From NCBI GenBank assembly GCA_019750915.1, contig JAIENY010000014.1, positions 1 through 64,000 of the forward strand: a DNA stretch of 64,000 nucleotides, written 5' to 3'. Position numbers and translations under genes: made by a program. Shown piece after piece: positions 1 through 10,741 of the stretch. The DNA is from Xanthobacteraceae bacterium. GTDB taxonomy: Bacteria > Pseudomonadota > Alphaproteobacteria > Rhizobiales > Xanthobacteraceae. The stretch's first letter is position 1. The number at the start of each line of letters is the position of its first letter. The notes beneath the pieces are model-generated. The model saw nothing but the letters and a program-made list of their open reading frames with translations. It was not told the origin of the DNA and made no database searches.

Positions 1-1440
<1,440 letters not shown>

Positions 1441-1458
1441 GGGATGAACGTGCGCGGA

Positions 1459-2001
1459 TTACATGCCGTCCGGGCCGCGCGCAATCGCGGCGACGCCGGT
1501 GCGGGACACTTCGACAAGCCCAAGCGGCACCATCAGCGAGATGAACTGATCGATCTTGGAGGTCGCGCCGGTGATTTCGAACACAAAGCTCTCAGTGGTG
1601 GCATCGATGACGCGCGCGCGGAACGCCTCGGCAAGCCGCAGCGATTCGACTCGCGGATCGCCGGTGCCCTTCACTTTCACCATCGCAAGCTCACGCTCGA
1701 TCGACTGGCCGGTCAGCGTCATGTCGACGACGCGGTAGACCGGAATCATGCGATCGAGCTGGTTCTTGATCTGCTGGATCACCATCGGCGTGCCGGTGGT
1801 GACGATGGTGATGCGCGACATATGCTTGTGGTGCTCGGTCTCCGACACCGTCAGGCTTTCGATGTTGTAGCCGCGGCCGGAAAACAGGCCAATCACGCGT
1901 GCCAGCACACCCGGCTCGTTCTGCACGATGACGGAGAGCGTGTGCGTCTCGTTGGGATCGTGACGCTCTTCCATGAAGTAGGCGGAGGCAGGCTGTTCCA
2001 T
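1459..2001 (-). CDS. ilvN: Acetolactate synthase small (regulatory) subunit
   Basis: Regulatory subunit (also named IlvH) of acetohydroxyacid synthase; it activates the catalytic subunit and gives valine feedback sensitivity. The 180-residue product has an N-terminal ACT domain (about residues 18-90; THTLSVIVQNEPGVLARV, then SGRGYNIESL) and the usual C-terminal domain ending in EVSRTGVAAIARG. The frame is open up to 2085, but the ATG at 2001 matches family length and has an AGAGAG stretch about 6-7 bases upstream, so I chose it. That leaves 155 bp between ilvB and ilvN, containing a GGCCG...CGGCC inverted repeat but no convincing terminator. Confidence 0.95.
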   Translation of the reverse strand: MEQPASAYFMEERHDPNETHTLSVIVQNEPGVLARVIGLFSGRGYNIESLTVSETEHHKHMSRITIVTTGTPMVIQQIKNQLDRMIPVYRVVDMTLTGQSIERELAMVKVKGTGDPRVESLRLAEAFRARVIDATTESFVFEITGATSKIDQFISLMVPLGLVEVSRTGVAAIARGPDGM

Positions 2002-2156
2002 TGCGACTCTCTGCTCGATCTGTCTTTCGTCATACCCGGCCACGGCAATCGCAGACTGCGTATACTCGTCTGCGGTGCCGTGCATTCACGTCTTTTGCAT
2101 CAATCATCTCAAGACGCGGATGGCCGGGATAACAGCGGCCACGACGTCCTTATCAA

Positions 2157-3935
2157 TCACACCAGCGCCTTGCCGCCGGCAAACGCCGCCGCGGTCGCTT
2201 CGTCATTGGCTTCCGCGGGAAGAAGCATTTCGTTATGCGCCTTGCCCGAGGGGATCATCGGGAAGCAGTTTTCCAGCGCGGCGACACGGCAATCGAAAAT
2301 CACCGGCTTCCTGACGCGGATCATCTCCTCGATCGCTCCGTCGAGATCGGCGGGCTTGACGACCTGCATGCCGACACCGCCATAGGCCTCCGCCAGTTTC
2401 ACGAAGTCCGGCAGAGCTTCCGAATAGGAATGCGACAGGCGGTTGCCGTGCAGCAGCTGCTGCCACTGCCGCACCATGCCCATGTACTGATTGTTCAGGA
2501 TGAAGATTTTCACCGGCAGATCGAACTGAACCGCCGTGGACATTTCCTGAAGCATCATCTGGATCGAGGCGTCTCCCGCGATATCGATGACAAGGCTGTC
2601 GCGGTGCGCGACCTGAACACCGATTGCGGCCGGGAAGCCATAACCCATGGTGCCAAGGCCGCCTGACGTCATCCAGCGATGCGGCTGTTCGAAGCCATAA
2701 AACTGCGCCGCCCACATCTGATGCTGACCGACTTCGGTCGTGATGTAGGTGTCCCGGTTCTTGGTCAGCTCAAACAAACGCTGGATCGCGTATTGCGGCA
2801 GGATGACGTCGTTGCTCTTCTTGAAGGCGAGCGAATTGCGGCTGCGCCACTTGTTGATCTCGCTCCACCACGCCTTGGTGTCCGGCTTTTTCGCATCCGC
2901 CTTGAACACCTGAAGGATGTCGCCGAGCACATTGGCGACGTCACCGATGATCGGCACGTCAACGCGGATGTTCTTGTTGATCGACGACGGATCGATGTCG
3001 ATATGGATCTTCTTCGAGTTCGGCGAAAACGCATCCGGGCGGCCGGTGACGCGATCGTCGAAGCGCGCGCCGACGCACAGCATGACGTCGCAATCATGCA
3101 TCGCCATGTTGGCTTCGTAAGTGCCGTGCATGCCCAGCATGCCGAGCCAGTTCTTGCCGGACGCCGGATAGGCGCCAAGCCCCATCAGCGTCGAGGTGAT
3201 CGGGACATCGCTCACGGCGACCAGTTCTCGCAGCAACCGCGTCGCTTCCGGACCGGAGTTGATGACGCCGCCGCCGGAATAGATCACCGGCTTCTTCGCA
3301 CCGGCCAGCAAGGCTACCGCCTTGCTGATCTGGTTGGCGTCTCCCTTCAGGCGCGGCGAATAGGAGATGTGAACGTCCGACTTGCGCGGCGGCGTATAGG
3401 TGCCCGTCGCGAACTGAACATCCTTCGGAATATCGACAACGACCGGACCAGGACGGCCGGTGGTCGCGACATAGAACGCCTCGTGCAGGACCTTCGCCAG
3501 ATCGTTCACGTCGCGCACCAGCCAGTTGTGCTTGGTGCAGGGACGCGTGATGCCGACAGTATCGCACTCCTGGAACGCATCATTGCCGATCAGATGTGTC
3601 GGCACCTGGCCGGTGATGCACACCAGCGGGATCGAATCCATCAGCGCGTCGGTCAGCGCGGTGACCATGTTGGTCGCGCCGGGACCCGAGGTGACGAGCG
3701 CAACGCCGGGCTTGCCGGTCGAGCGCGCGTAACCTTCCGCGGCATGACCCGCAGCCTGTTCGTGGCGAACCAGAATGTGCTCTACTGTGTCCTGCTGGAA
3801 AATCTCGTCATAGATCGGAAGCACCGCGCCGCCCGGATAGCCGAAGATGTGCTGAATGCCATGATCGATCAGAGCGCGCACGACCATCGCCGCGCCGGTC
3901 ATCTGATTGGGATCGTGTGTCTCGTTCTTGCTCAT
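2157..3935 (-). CDS. ilvB: Acetolactate synthase large (catalytic) subunit
   Basis: Thiamin-diphosphate enzyme that condenses pyruvate with pyruvate or 2-oxobutyrate, first common step of valine, leucine and isoleucine synthesis (also called ilvI or ilvG). 592 residues. The N-terminal TPP domain holds the catalytic Glu in RHEQAAGHAAEGYAR, followed by TSGPGATN; the C-terminal TPP domain has GDASIQMMLQEM...NNQYMGMVRQWQ, the cofactor motif. The start at 3935 is chosen over one at 4007 because GGAG lies 7 bases upstream and the protein then begins MSKNETHDPNQM, the usual family start. Preceded by its own leader peptide and attenuator (4032-4151). Confidence 0.97.
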   Translation of the reverse strand: MSKNETHDPNQMTGAAMVVRALIDHGIQHIFGYPGGAVLPIYDEIFQQDTVEHILVRHEQAAGHAAEGYARSTGKPGVALVTSGPGATNMVTALTDALMDSIPLVCITGQVPTHLIGNDAFQECDTVGITRPCTKHNWLVRDVNDLAKVLHEAFYVATTGRPGPVVVDIPKDVQFATGTYTPPRKSDVHISYSPRLKGDANQISKAVALLAGAKKPVIYSGGGVINSGPEATRLLRELVAVSDVPITSTLMGLGAYPASGKNWLGMLGMHGTYEANMAMHDCDVMLCVGARFDDRVTGRPDAFSPNSKKIHIDIDPSSINKNIRVDVPIIGDVANVLGDILQVFKADAKKPDTKAWWSEINKWRSRNSLAFKKSNDVILPQYAIQRLFELTKNRDTYITTEVGQHQMWAAQFYGFEQPHRWMTSGGLGTMGYGFPAAIGVQVAHRDSLVIDIAGDASIQMMLQEMSTAVQFDLPVKIFILNNQYMGMVRQWQQLLHGNRLSHSYSEALPDFVKLAEAYGGVGMQVVKPADLDGAIEEMIRVRKPVIFDCRVAALENCFPMIPSGKAHNEMLLPAEANDEATAAAFAGGKALV

Positions 3936-4031
3936 GGTTCGCTCCGGTGCCCATCGGGGCTCTACTCGTCTCTCGTGGCATGATCTTTTCCGAAAACCGG
4001 TGTCCACTTTTCGGGATCATGCCTCTGGAAA

Positions 4032-4057
4032 ATAAAAAAGGGCCCTTGAGGGACCCT
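4032..4057 (-). terminator. ilvB attenuator terminator
   Basis: Read on the minus strand, AGGGTCCC-TCAA-GGGCCCT forms a 7-bp GC-rich stem (one bulged T, four-base loop) followed directly by TTTTTT. This is a textbook Rho-independent terminator. It lies between the leader peptide stop (4089) and the ilvB start (3935), where a transcription attenuator is expected. Upstream hairpins between it and the leader gene could compete: GGGTAGC/GCTACCC pairs perfectly, and GCGCACCGCC pairs with GGCGGTGTGC. Confidence 0.85.
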
Positions 4058-4088
4058 GCACACCGCCTGTTTTCGGGTAGCCAACAAG

Positions 4089-4151
4089 CTACCCCCCGGC
4101 GGTGCGCCAAGGTACGACGGTAATAAGAAGAATGGTAATTTTATTACGCAT
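4089..4151 (-). CDS. ilv operon leader peptide (attenuator control)
   Basis: A 20-codon reading frame starting MRNKITILLITVVPW and ending RTAGG, then TAG. Codons 5-13 read Ile-Thr-Ile-Leu-Leu-Ile-Thr-Val-Val, so seven of nine are branched-chain amino acids. Ribosome stalling here under Ile, Leu or Val shortage would be expected to prevent formation of the terminator at 4032-4057 and let ilvB be transcribed. The leader's last codons form the 5' arm of a hairpin (GCGCACCGCC and GGGTAGC arms), the usual overlap of leader and region 1. This logic follows from known ilv and leu leaders; the sequence shows the parts but not the regulation. Confidence 0.88.
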   Translation of the reverse strand: MRNKITILLITVVPWRTAGG

Positions 4152-4182
4152 CGACCGCTCAGTATTTCCAAAGGTTGCGCGG

Positions 4183-4210
4183 GTTATAGACTCCCAAAAC
4201 CGGAAGTCAA
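4183..4210 (-). promoter_or_regulatory. ilv operon promoter
   Basis: On the minus strand TTGACT (4210-4205) and TATAAC (4188-4183) are separated by 16 bases. This is a near-consensus housekeeping promoter placed about 32 bases before the leader-peptide ATG, and it sits directly after the end of miaA (4244). Confidence 0.75.
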
Positions 4211-4243
4211 GCCCGATTGCACGGCAACTATAACCCTCGCTCA

Positions 4244-5182
4244 CTAGAATAGAGAGAGCGAAAGCGCATGGGAGACCCACGCCTTCGCCCCGCCCGGCTC
4301 GACCCATTCAAATTCCGGCAACTGATGCCTGAACCAGGTGAACTGCCGCTTGGCGTAATGGCGGGTATCGAGTTGGCCGATGGCAATGGCTTCATCGCGG
4401 GAAATTTCACCGTGCAAATGCCGGATCAAAGCCGGGACGCCATGCGCCTTCATCGCCGGTAACAGCGGATCGAGGTCGCGCGCCGCGAGCGGTCCGATTT
4501 CATCGAGCGCGCCCGCCTCCAGCATGGTCTCGAACCGCCGGTCGATCCGCTCGTAGAGTTCCTGGCGGTCCGGTGCGAGAAACAGTGCAACGATGCCCGC
4601 CGGCGGCAGCAACGGCGGCAGCCCCTCGTTGTGCCAGTCGGCCAGCGGCCGACCGGTCGCCTCAACGACTTCCAGCGCGCGGGCAATCCGAACCCGGTCA
4701 CGCGGCTTCAGCCGCTCGGCCGCAGCCGGATCGCGCGTAGCAAGCTCGGCGTGAAGGGCTTCCGGGCCGTTCTGCTCGAGTCGCTCGCGGACCGCCTCGC
4801 GAATGTGATCCGGGACCGGCGGCACATTGGACAGGCCACGCGTCAGGGCCTTGAAGTAAAGACCGGTCCCGCCGATGAAGATCGGCAGTCGCCCGGCGGC
4901 ACGCACCTCCGACAGCACAGCGGCGGCGTCCTTGATCCAAGCCCCGGCGGAAAAATTGATCGCGGCATCCACGTGGCCATAGAGCCGGTGCGGCACGCGG
5001 CGCTCCTCCTCCGGCGTCGGCCGCGCGGTGAGGATGCGCAGGTCGCGATAGACCTGCATGGAATCGGTGTTGATCACCACGCCATTGGCGGCCTGCGCCA
5101 GCTCCAGCGCCAGCGCCGACTTGCCGCTGGCGGTCGGCCCTGCGATAAGCACCGCCTTCGCATTATTCCGGCCAGAATCCAT
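4244..5182 (-). CDS. miaA: tRNA dimethylallyltransferase
   Basis: Transfers a dimethylallyl group to N6 of A37 in tRNAs reading U-starting codons. 312 residues. N-terminal P-loop GPTASGKS, then [13 protein letters not shown] (substrate Asp and tRNA contacts), [10 protein letters not shown], and a C-terminal ..QFTWFRHQ.. region typical of MiaA. The start is ambiguous: ATG at 5182 (MDSGRNN) has GAGAG just upstream and lies inside the CATG shared with serB; an upstream ATG at 5209 would add nine residues (MQIRVATRD) and overlap serB. Single transcription unit; the ilv promoter begins right after its stop codon. Confidence 0.95.
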   Translation of the reverse strand: MDSGRNNAKAVLIAGPTASGKSALALELAQAANGVVINTDSMQVYRDLRILTARPTPEEERRVPHRLYGHVDAAINFSAGAWIKDAAAVLSEVRAAGRLPIFIGGTGLYFKALTRGLSNVPPVPDHIREAVRERLEQNGPEALHAELATRDPAAAERLKPRDRVRIARALEVVEATGRPLADWHNEGLPPLLPPAGIVALFLAPDRQELYERIDRRFETMLEAGALDEIGPLAARDLDPLLPAMKAHGVPALIRHLHGEISRDEAIAIGQLDTRHYAKRQFTWFRHQLPEFEWVEPGGAKAWVSHALSLSLF

Positions 5183-6086
5183 GTCTCTCGTCGCCACCCT
5201 TATTTGCAATCCCGCCCAGGCCTCGCTCGATCATACCGCCGTCGAGGCCGCACGCGCGCTGTTGCCCTCGCCCGGCCCGGCCTTCTGGCTGGATGATGGC
5301 ATCGCCGCCGACATTCCTTTCGTCAGCGAGGCGGCGGCGACCGATCATTTCCGCGCGATCGGCGAGCGGCTGCGCGAGGCGCTCGGCGACCTGCCGGTCG
5401 ATATTGTCGTGCAGCCTCAGGCCGCAAGGCGCAAGAGGCTTCTGCTGGCGGACATGGATTCCACCATGATCGGCCAGGAGTGTATCGACGAACTCGCGGC
5501 CTATGCCGGGCTGAAGGCGCACGTGGCGACGATTACCGAACGCGCGATGCGCGGCGAGATCGAGTTCGAGCCCGCTTTGCGCGAGCGCGTCGCGCTGCTG
5601 AAGGGGCTGCCAGTGTCGGTGATCGACGATGTTCTGGCCAAGCACATCACGCTGACGCCGGGCGGACCGGAACTGATCCACACCATGCGCGCGAATGGAG
5701 CCTACACCTGTCTCGTCTCCGGCGGCTTCACCCTGTTCACCAATCGCGTGGCGGCAATGATCGGCTTTCAGGAGAACCGCGCCAACACGCTGCTGGTCGA
5801 GGACGGCAAGCTGACCGGCATGGTTGCCGAGCCGATCGTCGGCCGCGAAGCCAAGCTCAGCACCCTGGTCGATCTTCTGGAGTCGTTCGATCTCGATGAC
5901 CTCGACACCATCGTGGTCGGAGACGGCGCCAATGATCTTGCGATGATCGAAAAAGCGGGTCTGGGCGTCGCCTATCACGCCCAGCCCAAGGTGGCCGCGG
6001 CCGCGGGCGCCCGGATTGATCATTGCGATCTCACCGCGCTCCTGTTTGCACAGGGCTACAAGCGCAGCGAGTTCGTCGCGCCTTAG
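5181..6086 (+). CDS. serB: Phosphoserine phosphatase
   Basis: Last step of serine synthesis: hydrolysis of O-phosphoserine. 301 residues, HAD superfamily. The catalytic DxDxT motif is [16 protein letters not shown], followed by SGGFTLFT (motif II Ser) and [15 protein letters not shown] (motif IV Asp pair). About 85 residues precede the HAD domain, as in SerB proteins with an N-terminal regulatory region. The ATG at 5181 is chosen because the protein then starts [11 protein letters not shown] as in relatives; the frame is open further upstream, through miaA. It is divergent from miaA and convergent with degP, with a shared hairpin terminator at 6100. Confidence 0.95.
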   Translation: MSLVATLICNPAQASLDHTAVEAARALLPSPGPAFWLDDGIAADIPFVSEAAATDHFRAIGERLREALGDLPVDIVVQPQAARRKRLLLADMDSTMIGQECIDELAAYAGLKAHVATITERAMRGEIEFEPALRERVALLKGLPVSVIDDVLAKHITLTPGGPELIHTMRANGAYTCLVSGGFTLFTNRVAAMIGFQENRANTLLVEDGKLTGMVAEPIVGREAKLSTLVDLLESFDLDDLDTIVVGDGANDLAMIEKAGLGVAYHAQPKVAAAAGARIDHCDLTALLFAQGYKRSEFVAP

Positions 6087-6099
6087 CCTTCAGGAATCA

Positions 6100-6126
6100 A
6101 AATGCCCGGCGCAAGGCCGGGCATTT
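6100..6126. terminator. Bidirectional terminator between serB and degP
   Basis: AAATGCCCGGC-GCAAG-GCCGGGCATTT is a perfect 11-bp inverted repeat with a five-base loop, A-rich on one side and T-rich on the other. It lies 14 bases after the serB stop and 28 bases after the degP stop, between convergent genes. Confidence 0.8.
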
Positions 6127-6153
6127 GTTCATGGACAATCTTTCGCGCAGAAA

Positions 6154-7674
6154 TCAGTTCGTGCCCAGCGCGACGAAGCGAAGTTCGCCGTTGGCGTTCG
6201 ACACCAGAAGCAGGATGGACTTCTTGCCGTCCTTCTTCAACTGATCGATCCGCTTGCGCACGTCGGCCGGGGTGTTCACCGCCTCCTGCGCGACTTCAAC
6301 GATGACATCGCCCGGACCAAGACGCTTGTCGGCGGCGTCGGAGTTGTCATCGACATTGAGAACAACCACGCCCTTGACCTTGTCCTTGATCTTGAACTTG
6401 GTGCGCAAGTCCTTGCTGAGATTTGCCAGATCGAGCCCCAGCGCCTTCTGTGTGGCCGGCTTTTCGGCCTGCTCAGGCGTGGTGGTCTTCAGCGAGGCCT
6501 CGACCGGTTTATCGCCGTCGTCGAGACGGCCGAGCGTCACCTTCCTGATGTCTTCCTTGCCCTTGCGGATGATCACCACATCGACGGACTTGCCGACCGG
6601 CGTATCCGCAACGACACGCGGAAGATCCTTCATCTCCTTGATGTCCTTGCCATCGAAGGACACAACGACGTCGCCGGCTTCAAGACCCGCAGGCTTTGCG
6701 GGTCCCTTGTCATCAACGCCCGCGATCAGAGCGCCATGCGGCGGCTTGATCCCGAGGCTGTCGGCGATTTCATCGGTGACCTGCTGAATGCGGACACCGA
6801 GCCAGCCGCGGCGCACTTCCTTGTACTCGCGCAGCTGCTCGACCACGCCGACCACGGTGTTTGACGGCTGCGCGAAGCCGATGCCGATCGAACCGCCAGA
6901 GGGCGAGATGATCGCGGTGTTCACACCGATGACGTCGCCGTCGAGATTGAACAGCGGACCGCCGGAGTTGCCGCGGTTGATCGCGGCATCGGTCTGAATG
7001 TAGCTGTCATACGGGCCGGAATTGATGTCGCGGTTCTTGGCCGAGACGATGCCCGCGGTGACGGTGCCACCGAGGCTGAACGGGTTGCCGATCGCAATCA
7101 CCCATTCGCCCAGACGCAGCTTGTCGGAATTGCCGAACTTGACCGCCATCAGCTTCTTGTCCGCCGGCGGCTGGAATTTCAGCACCGCCAGATCGCTCTT
7201 CTTGTCGCGGCCGACAAGATCGGCCTTGATCTTGGTGCCGTCGTTGAGGATCACGCTGATCTCGTCGGCGTCGGCGATCACGTGATTGTTGGTCACGACA
7301 ACGCCGCTGGTATCGATGATGAAACCGGAACCGAGTGAATTGACCTTGTGCGGAAGATTCTTTCGCGGATTGCGGTTCAGCTCGTTGAAGAAATCGTCGA
7401 AGGGCGAGGTGTCCTTCTGGGGGTGCACACGGTTGCGCTCCTTCTTGGGCGCAGGCCCTGAATCGTCGTCACTGTCCGCACCGCCTCGACCATCAACGGT
7501 CTGCGAAGTCGAGATGTTCACAACTGCGTCGATGACCTTCTCTGCGACATCGGCGATGGCTTCGGGACCGCGCGCGTATGCCGGAGCGGGTGCTGCCGCC
7601 ACCCCGAACACAAGCCCTCCGGCCAGCATGATCGGAGCAACGCGGCGACTGAATTGCCTCAACACGTCAGACAT
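6154..7674 (-). CDS. degP: DegP/HtrA-type periplasmic serine protease
   Basis: Periplasmic protease/chaperone for misfolded envelope proteins. 506 residues. A signal peptide spans about residues 1-34 (hydrophobic APIMLAGGLVFGVAAAPAPAYARG). The trypsin-like domain shows the triad: His in VVTNNHVIAD, Asp in KKSDLAVLKF, Ser in NRGNSGGPLFN. Two PDZ domains follow (RRGWLGVRIQQV... and GVVVLNVDDNS...LGPGDVIVEV). The start at 7674 has AGGAGAG about nine bases upstream; the open frame continues to 7788 without a better start. It lies downstream of hflK-hflC-DUF2065, a frequent arrangement in alphaproteobacteria, so a shared role in membrane quality control is likely. Confidence 0.95.
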   Translation of the reverse strand: MSDVLRQFSRRVAPIMLAGGLVFGVAAAPAPAYARGPEAIADVAEKVIDAVVNISTSQTVDGRGGADSDDDSGPAPKKERNRVHPQKDTSPFDDFFNELNRNPRKNLPHKVNSLGSGFIIDTSGVVVTNNHVIADADEISVILNDGTKIKADLVGRDKKSDLAVLKFQPPADKKLMAVKFGNSDKLRLGEWVIAIGNPFSLGGTVTAGIVSAKNRDINSGPYDSYIQTDAAINRGNSGGPLFNLDGDVIGVNTAIISPSGGSIGIGFAQPSNTVVGVVEQLREYKEVRRGWLGVRIQQVTDEIADSLGIKPPHGALIAGVDDKGPAKPAGLEAGDVVVSFDGKDIKEMKDLPRVVADTPVGKSVDVVIIRKGKEDIRKVTLGRLDDGDKPVEASLKTTTPEQAEKPATQKALGLDLANLSKDLRTKFKIKDKVKGVVVLNVDDNSDAADKRLGPGDVIVEVAQEAVNTPADVRKRIDQLKKDGKKSILLLVSNANGELRFVALGTN

Positions 7675-7784
7675 TTGAACCAGCTCTCCTGAAGACCGAA
7701 CTTGTTGGGTAACAGAGTGCGCCCGATCATGCGCACCTGCAAGACCTTGAACGGTGCGATTGCGGCAAAAACCGGACATCGCGA

Positions 7785-7985
7785 TCAAACCTGAGCTAAC
7801 CCGAAGCGCAGGAACCAGATCAGGATCAGGCCGCCGATTGCCAGAACAAGCCCTGTCACACGCAGCGCTGTTTCGGAATGATCCAATGCGGCCAGCATCG
7901 CCTTGCGCATGGCCCGAGGAAAAGCTGCGAAGATCAGCCCTTCGATCACGAACAAAACACCGAGGCCGATCAGAAACTCCTTCAC
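7785..7985 (-). CDS. DUF2065 small membrane protein
   Basis: 66 residues with two hydrophobic segments, about residues 4-20 (IGLGVLFVIEGLIFAAF) and 42-58 (VTGLVLAIGGLILIWF), separated by PRAMRKAMLAAL. This is the DUF2065/YjeT pattern of a small two-helix inner-membrane protein. Such genes often lie next to hflK and hflC, as here (52 bp after hflC). The start is GTG at 7985; no strong ribosome site is seen. Its function is not known. Confidence 0.85.
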   Translation of the reverse strand: MKEFLIGLGVLFVIEGLIFAAFPRAMRKAMLAALDHSETALRVTGLVLAIGGLILIWFLRFGLAQV

Positions 7986-8037
7986 GGCCGGGATTTCCGC
8001 ATCATTCGCTGTGATGTGAAATCCCGGCGCCGTGAAT

Positions 8038-8937
8038 TCATGGTTGCGGGCTCTTCGCCGTGGGGGTTCCGCTTGGTGCGCTGAAGAAGCGGAAGAAATC
8101 CGAATCCGGCCTCAGCACGAACCGTGTGTCGTTGCTTTTCAACGCGTTGTCGTAGGCCGTCATCGAACGATAGAACGCGAAGAATTGCGGATCCTTCGAA
8201 TAGGCTTCGGCGAAGATGCGGTTGCGTTCGCCGTCGCCCTCACCGCGGATCTGCTCGGCCTGCGAGTTGGCGTCCGCGACAATAACCGTCGCCTCGCGAT
8301 CCGCCTTCGAGCGGATTTCCTGCGCCTTCTGGGCACCCTGTGCGCGGAATTCGGCGGCTTCGCGCTGACGCTCGGTTTGCATCCGCTGATAGACCGCCTG
8401 GCTGTTCTGCTCCGGCAGATCGGCGCGGCGGATACGGACATCGACGACCTCGATGCCATAGGCATTGGCCTGCTTGTCTAGCTGATCGCGGATCCGGGCC
8501 ATCAGCGCTTCGCGCTCGTCACGCACCACCTGGATGAACGTCACCTCGCCGAGAACACGGCGCAGAGATGCGTTCAAGAGGGCGGTCAACTGCAGATTGG
8601 CTGCCGGGATCGATCCCACGCTCTGGTAGAAACGCAGCGCATCCTTGATGCGATAGCGCGCAAACGCATCGACGACGAGACGCTTCTGGTCCGAGGCGAT
8701 GATTTCCTGCGACGGATTTTCAAGATCGAGAATCCGGTTGTCGATACTGATCACGGTATCAATGAACGGCGCCTTGAAATGCAGCCCGGGTTCGGTGACC
8801 GGAGCACCAACAGGTGCGCCCAGACGAACGACGAGCGCCTGCTCGGTTTGTTTCACCGTAAAGAGCGCGCTGTAGCCGATGATCAGAACAGCGATCAAAG
8901 CAATCAGAGCCGCAAGACCGACGATAGGATTTTTCAT
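8038..8937 (-). CDS. hflC: HflC, modulator of FtsH protease
   Basis: Band-7/SPFH membrane protein; with HflK it forms the complex that surrounds and regulates FtsH. 299 residues. One N-terminal transmembrane segment (about residues 7-27), then the SPFH domain (VKQTEQALVVRLGAP...GLHFKAPFIDTV) and a long charged helix (TERQREAAEFRAQGAQKAQEIRSKADRE) typical of HflC. ATG at 8937 overlaps the hflK stop by four bases (ATGA), so the pair is translationally coupled; GGAGG lies six bases upstream. Confidence 0.95.
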   Translation of the reverse strand: MKNPIVGLAALIALIAVLIIGYSALFTVKQTEQALVVRLGAPVGAPVTEPGLHFKAPFIDTVISIDNRILDLENPSQEIIASDQKRLVVDAFARYRIKDALRFYQSVGSIPAANLQLTALLNASLRRVLGEVTFIQVVRDEREALMARIRDQLDKQANAYGIEVVDVRIRRADLPEQNSQAVYQRMQTERQREAAEFRAQGAQKAQEIRSKADREATVIVADANSQAEQIRGEGDGERNRIFAEAYSKDPQFFAFYRSMTAYDNALKSNDTRFVLRPDSDFFRFFSAPSGTPTAKSPQP

Positions 8938-10067
8938 CGCACGCCTCCGTTCTGCTGCGTGGGTGCCGGGGCGGGCTTCCGGTTCAGTTCATTCAGCGGC
9001 AGATACGGAACGACCCCCTGCCCGTTCGATCCCTGATCGAGGATCACCTTGTCTGAACTGCCGAGCACACGCTCCATCGTTTCGAGATAGATGCGTTGGC
9101 GCGTCACGTCGGGAGCCTTCTTGTATTCATCATAGACCTTCAGGAAACGCGAGGTCTGACCCTTGGCTTCGGCCACGGCCTGCTCCTTGTAGCCCTGAGC
9201 CTGCTGCATGATTTGCGAAGAGCGGTCACGGGCGTCGGGAATAACCCGGTTGGCGTAGGTCTGCGCTTCGTTCTGCAGACGCTCAAGGTCGGCACGCGCC
9301 GCCTGCACGTCGCGGAAAGAATCGATCACCTGCTGCGGCGGATCGACCTTTTGCAATTGCACCTGCTGAATCTGAATGCCCGAACCGTAGCTGTCGAGCA
9401 CCTTCTGCATCAGCTGATGAACGGCGTTCTCGGTATTGTTACGCGCACCTGTGAGGATGGGCTGGATTTCGGAACGGCCGATCACCTCGCGCATCGCGCT
9501 TTCGGCCACCGCTTTCACGGTGCCTTCCGGATTCTGGATATTGAACAGATATTTTCCGACACCGTCGGGGGCGATACGCCACAGCACCGTGAAATCGACA
9601 TCGACGATGTTTTCGTCACCGGTCAGCATCAGGCTTTCTTCCGGCACATTGCGCGTGGCGCGCCCGCGGCGTGCCGGATCGTCGATAATACTGACGCCGA
9701 TGTTGAGCGTCGACACCCGCAGCGCCTTGGGCAGCAGTACCGTCTCAACCGGGTAAGGCAGATGATAATTCAGGCCAGGCTGCACCGTTCGCACATGCTT
9801 GCCGAACCGTAGCACCACGCCGAGTTCATCCGGCTGCACGCGGAAGAAGCCGGACAACAGCCAGATCGCAATCGCGGCGATGATGACAAGCCCGATGCCC
9901 ATCGTGCTCAGATGGCCACCCGGCAGCATCTGCTGGATCTTGTCCTGACCGCGACGGATGTAATCTTCAAGGTCGGGAGGATTCGGTCCCTGGGATTGCG
10001 GACCTTGACCCCACGGTCCTTTCGGACCCGATCCCCATGGACCGCCGCCTTGATTCTTCCAGGGCAT
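8934..10067 (-). CDS. hflK: HflK, modulator of FtsH protease
   Basis: Partner of HflC. 377 residues. Cytoplasmic Gly/Pro-rich N-terminus (MPWKNQGGGPWGSGPKG) as in other HflK proteins, one transmembrane helix at about residues 55-77, then an SPFH domain (FRVQPDELGVVLRFGKHV...) and a C-terminal helix. The ATG at 10067 has AAGGAG eight bases upstream, which decides the start. First gene of the hflK-hflC-DUF2065 run. The 137 bp between it and folA carry no clear signal that I can name. Confidence 0.95.
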   Translation of the reverse strand: MPWKNQGGGPWGSGPKGPWGQGPQSQGPNPPDLEDYIRRGQDKIQQMLPGGHLSTMGIGLVIIAAIAIWLLSGFFRVQPDELGVVLRFGKHVRTVQPGLNYHLPYPVETVLLPKALRVSTLNIGVSIIDDPARRGRATRNVPEESLMLTGDENIVDVDFTVLWRIAPDGVGKYLFNIQNPEGTVKAVAESAMREVIGRSEIQPILTGARNNTENAVHQLMQKVLDSYGSGIQIQQVQLQKVDPPQQVIDSFRDVQAARADLERLQNEAQTYANRVIPDARDRSSQIMQQAQGYKEQAVAEAKGQTSRFLKVYDEYKKAPDVTRQRIYLETMERVLGSSDKVILDQGSNGQGVVPYLPLNELNRKPAPAPTQQNGGVR

Positions 10068-10204
10068 CAATATTCTCCTTCGCGCCATCTCGCGATTGTC
10101 GCAGGGTTATAGGTGACGGGAGGCCTTGTTACAACGCGGGTCTATGAGACATCTAGCAGCTAAGGGACGATCCCGGATTGTCAATGTGAACATTGGCGAT
10201 GGGG

Positions 10205-10741
10205 TTAACGCGTCGCAGCCTTTATAAAGGTTGCATAAGAGAAATCCGCGGTGTCATTTGCCGTCCTCGCATGACGACTTCGGGCTGTCTCCTGCCATAT
10301 TGCCGCATCAATCGATGGAAAAAATGTGTCTCCGTCCGGCGTGGCATGCACTTGCGTCAACTCCAGCCGGACCGCGCGCGGCAACCACTGCCTGAAAATC
10401 TCGGCACCGCCAATCACCATGATGTCGTGAACACCCCGACGCAGCGCGTCGCCCAGCGCGACATCATAAGCCACCTCGAGCGAGGGCGTGACGACAACAC
10501 CATCGGCGCGAAAACCCGCATCACGTGTGACCACGATATTGGTCCGTTTGGGCAATGGCCGGCCAATCGACAAAAACGTCTTGCGGCCCATGATGACAGG
10601 CTTGTTCAGCGTCAACGCCTTGAAGCGCTGCAAATCCGACTTCAGATGCCACGGCATCGTGTTGTCGCGGCCGATCACGCCATTCTCGGCAACGGCAACA
10701 ATGAAGACAATATCGGGACGGAAGGACGCGTCCGCGGTCAC
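10205..10741 (-). CDS. folA: Dihydrofolate reductase
   Basis: Reduces dihydrofolate to tetrahydrofolate with NADPH. 178 residues, slightly longer than E. coli Fol[29 protein letters not shown] near the N-terminus contains the Met20 loop and the substrate-binding Asp; [16 protein letters not shown] follows, the NADPH-binding segment. It overlaps the thyA stop by four bases, so thyA-folA is a coupled pair: ThyA makes dihydrofolate and FolA regenerates tetrahydrofolate. Confidence 0.96.
   Translation of the reverse strand: MTADASFRPDIVFIVAVAENGVIGRDNTMPWHLKSDLQRFKALTLNKPVIMGRKTFLSIGRPLPKRTNIVVTRDAGFRADGVVVTPSLEVAYDVALGDALRRGVHDIMVIGGAEIFRQWLPRAVRLELTQVHATPDGDTFFPSIDAAIWQETARSRHARTANDTADFSYATFIKAATR

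Noticed and set aside
2031-2125. GGCCGGG half-palindromes around the ilvN-ilvB gap
   Set aside because: They resemble the palindrome at 51128 but are incomplete or differently spaced; I cannot call them copies.
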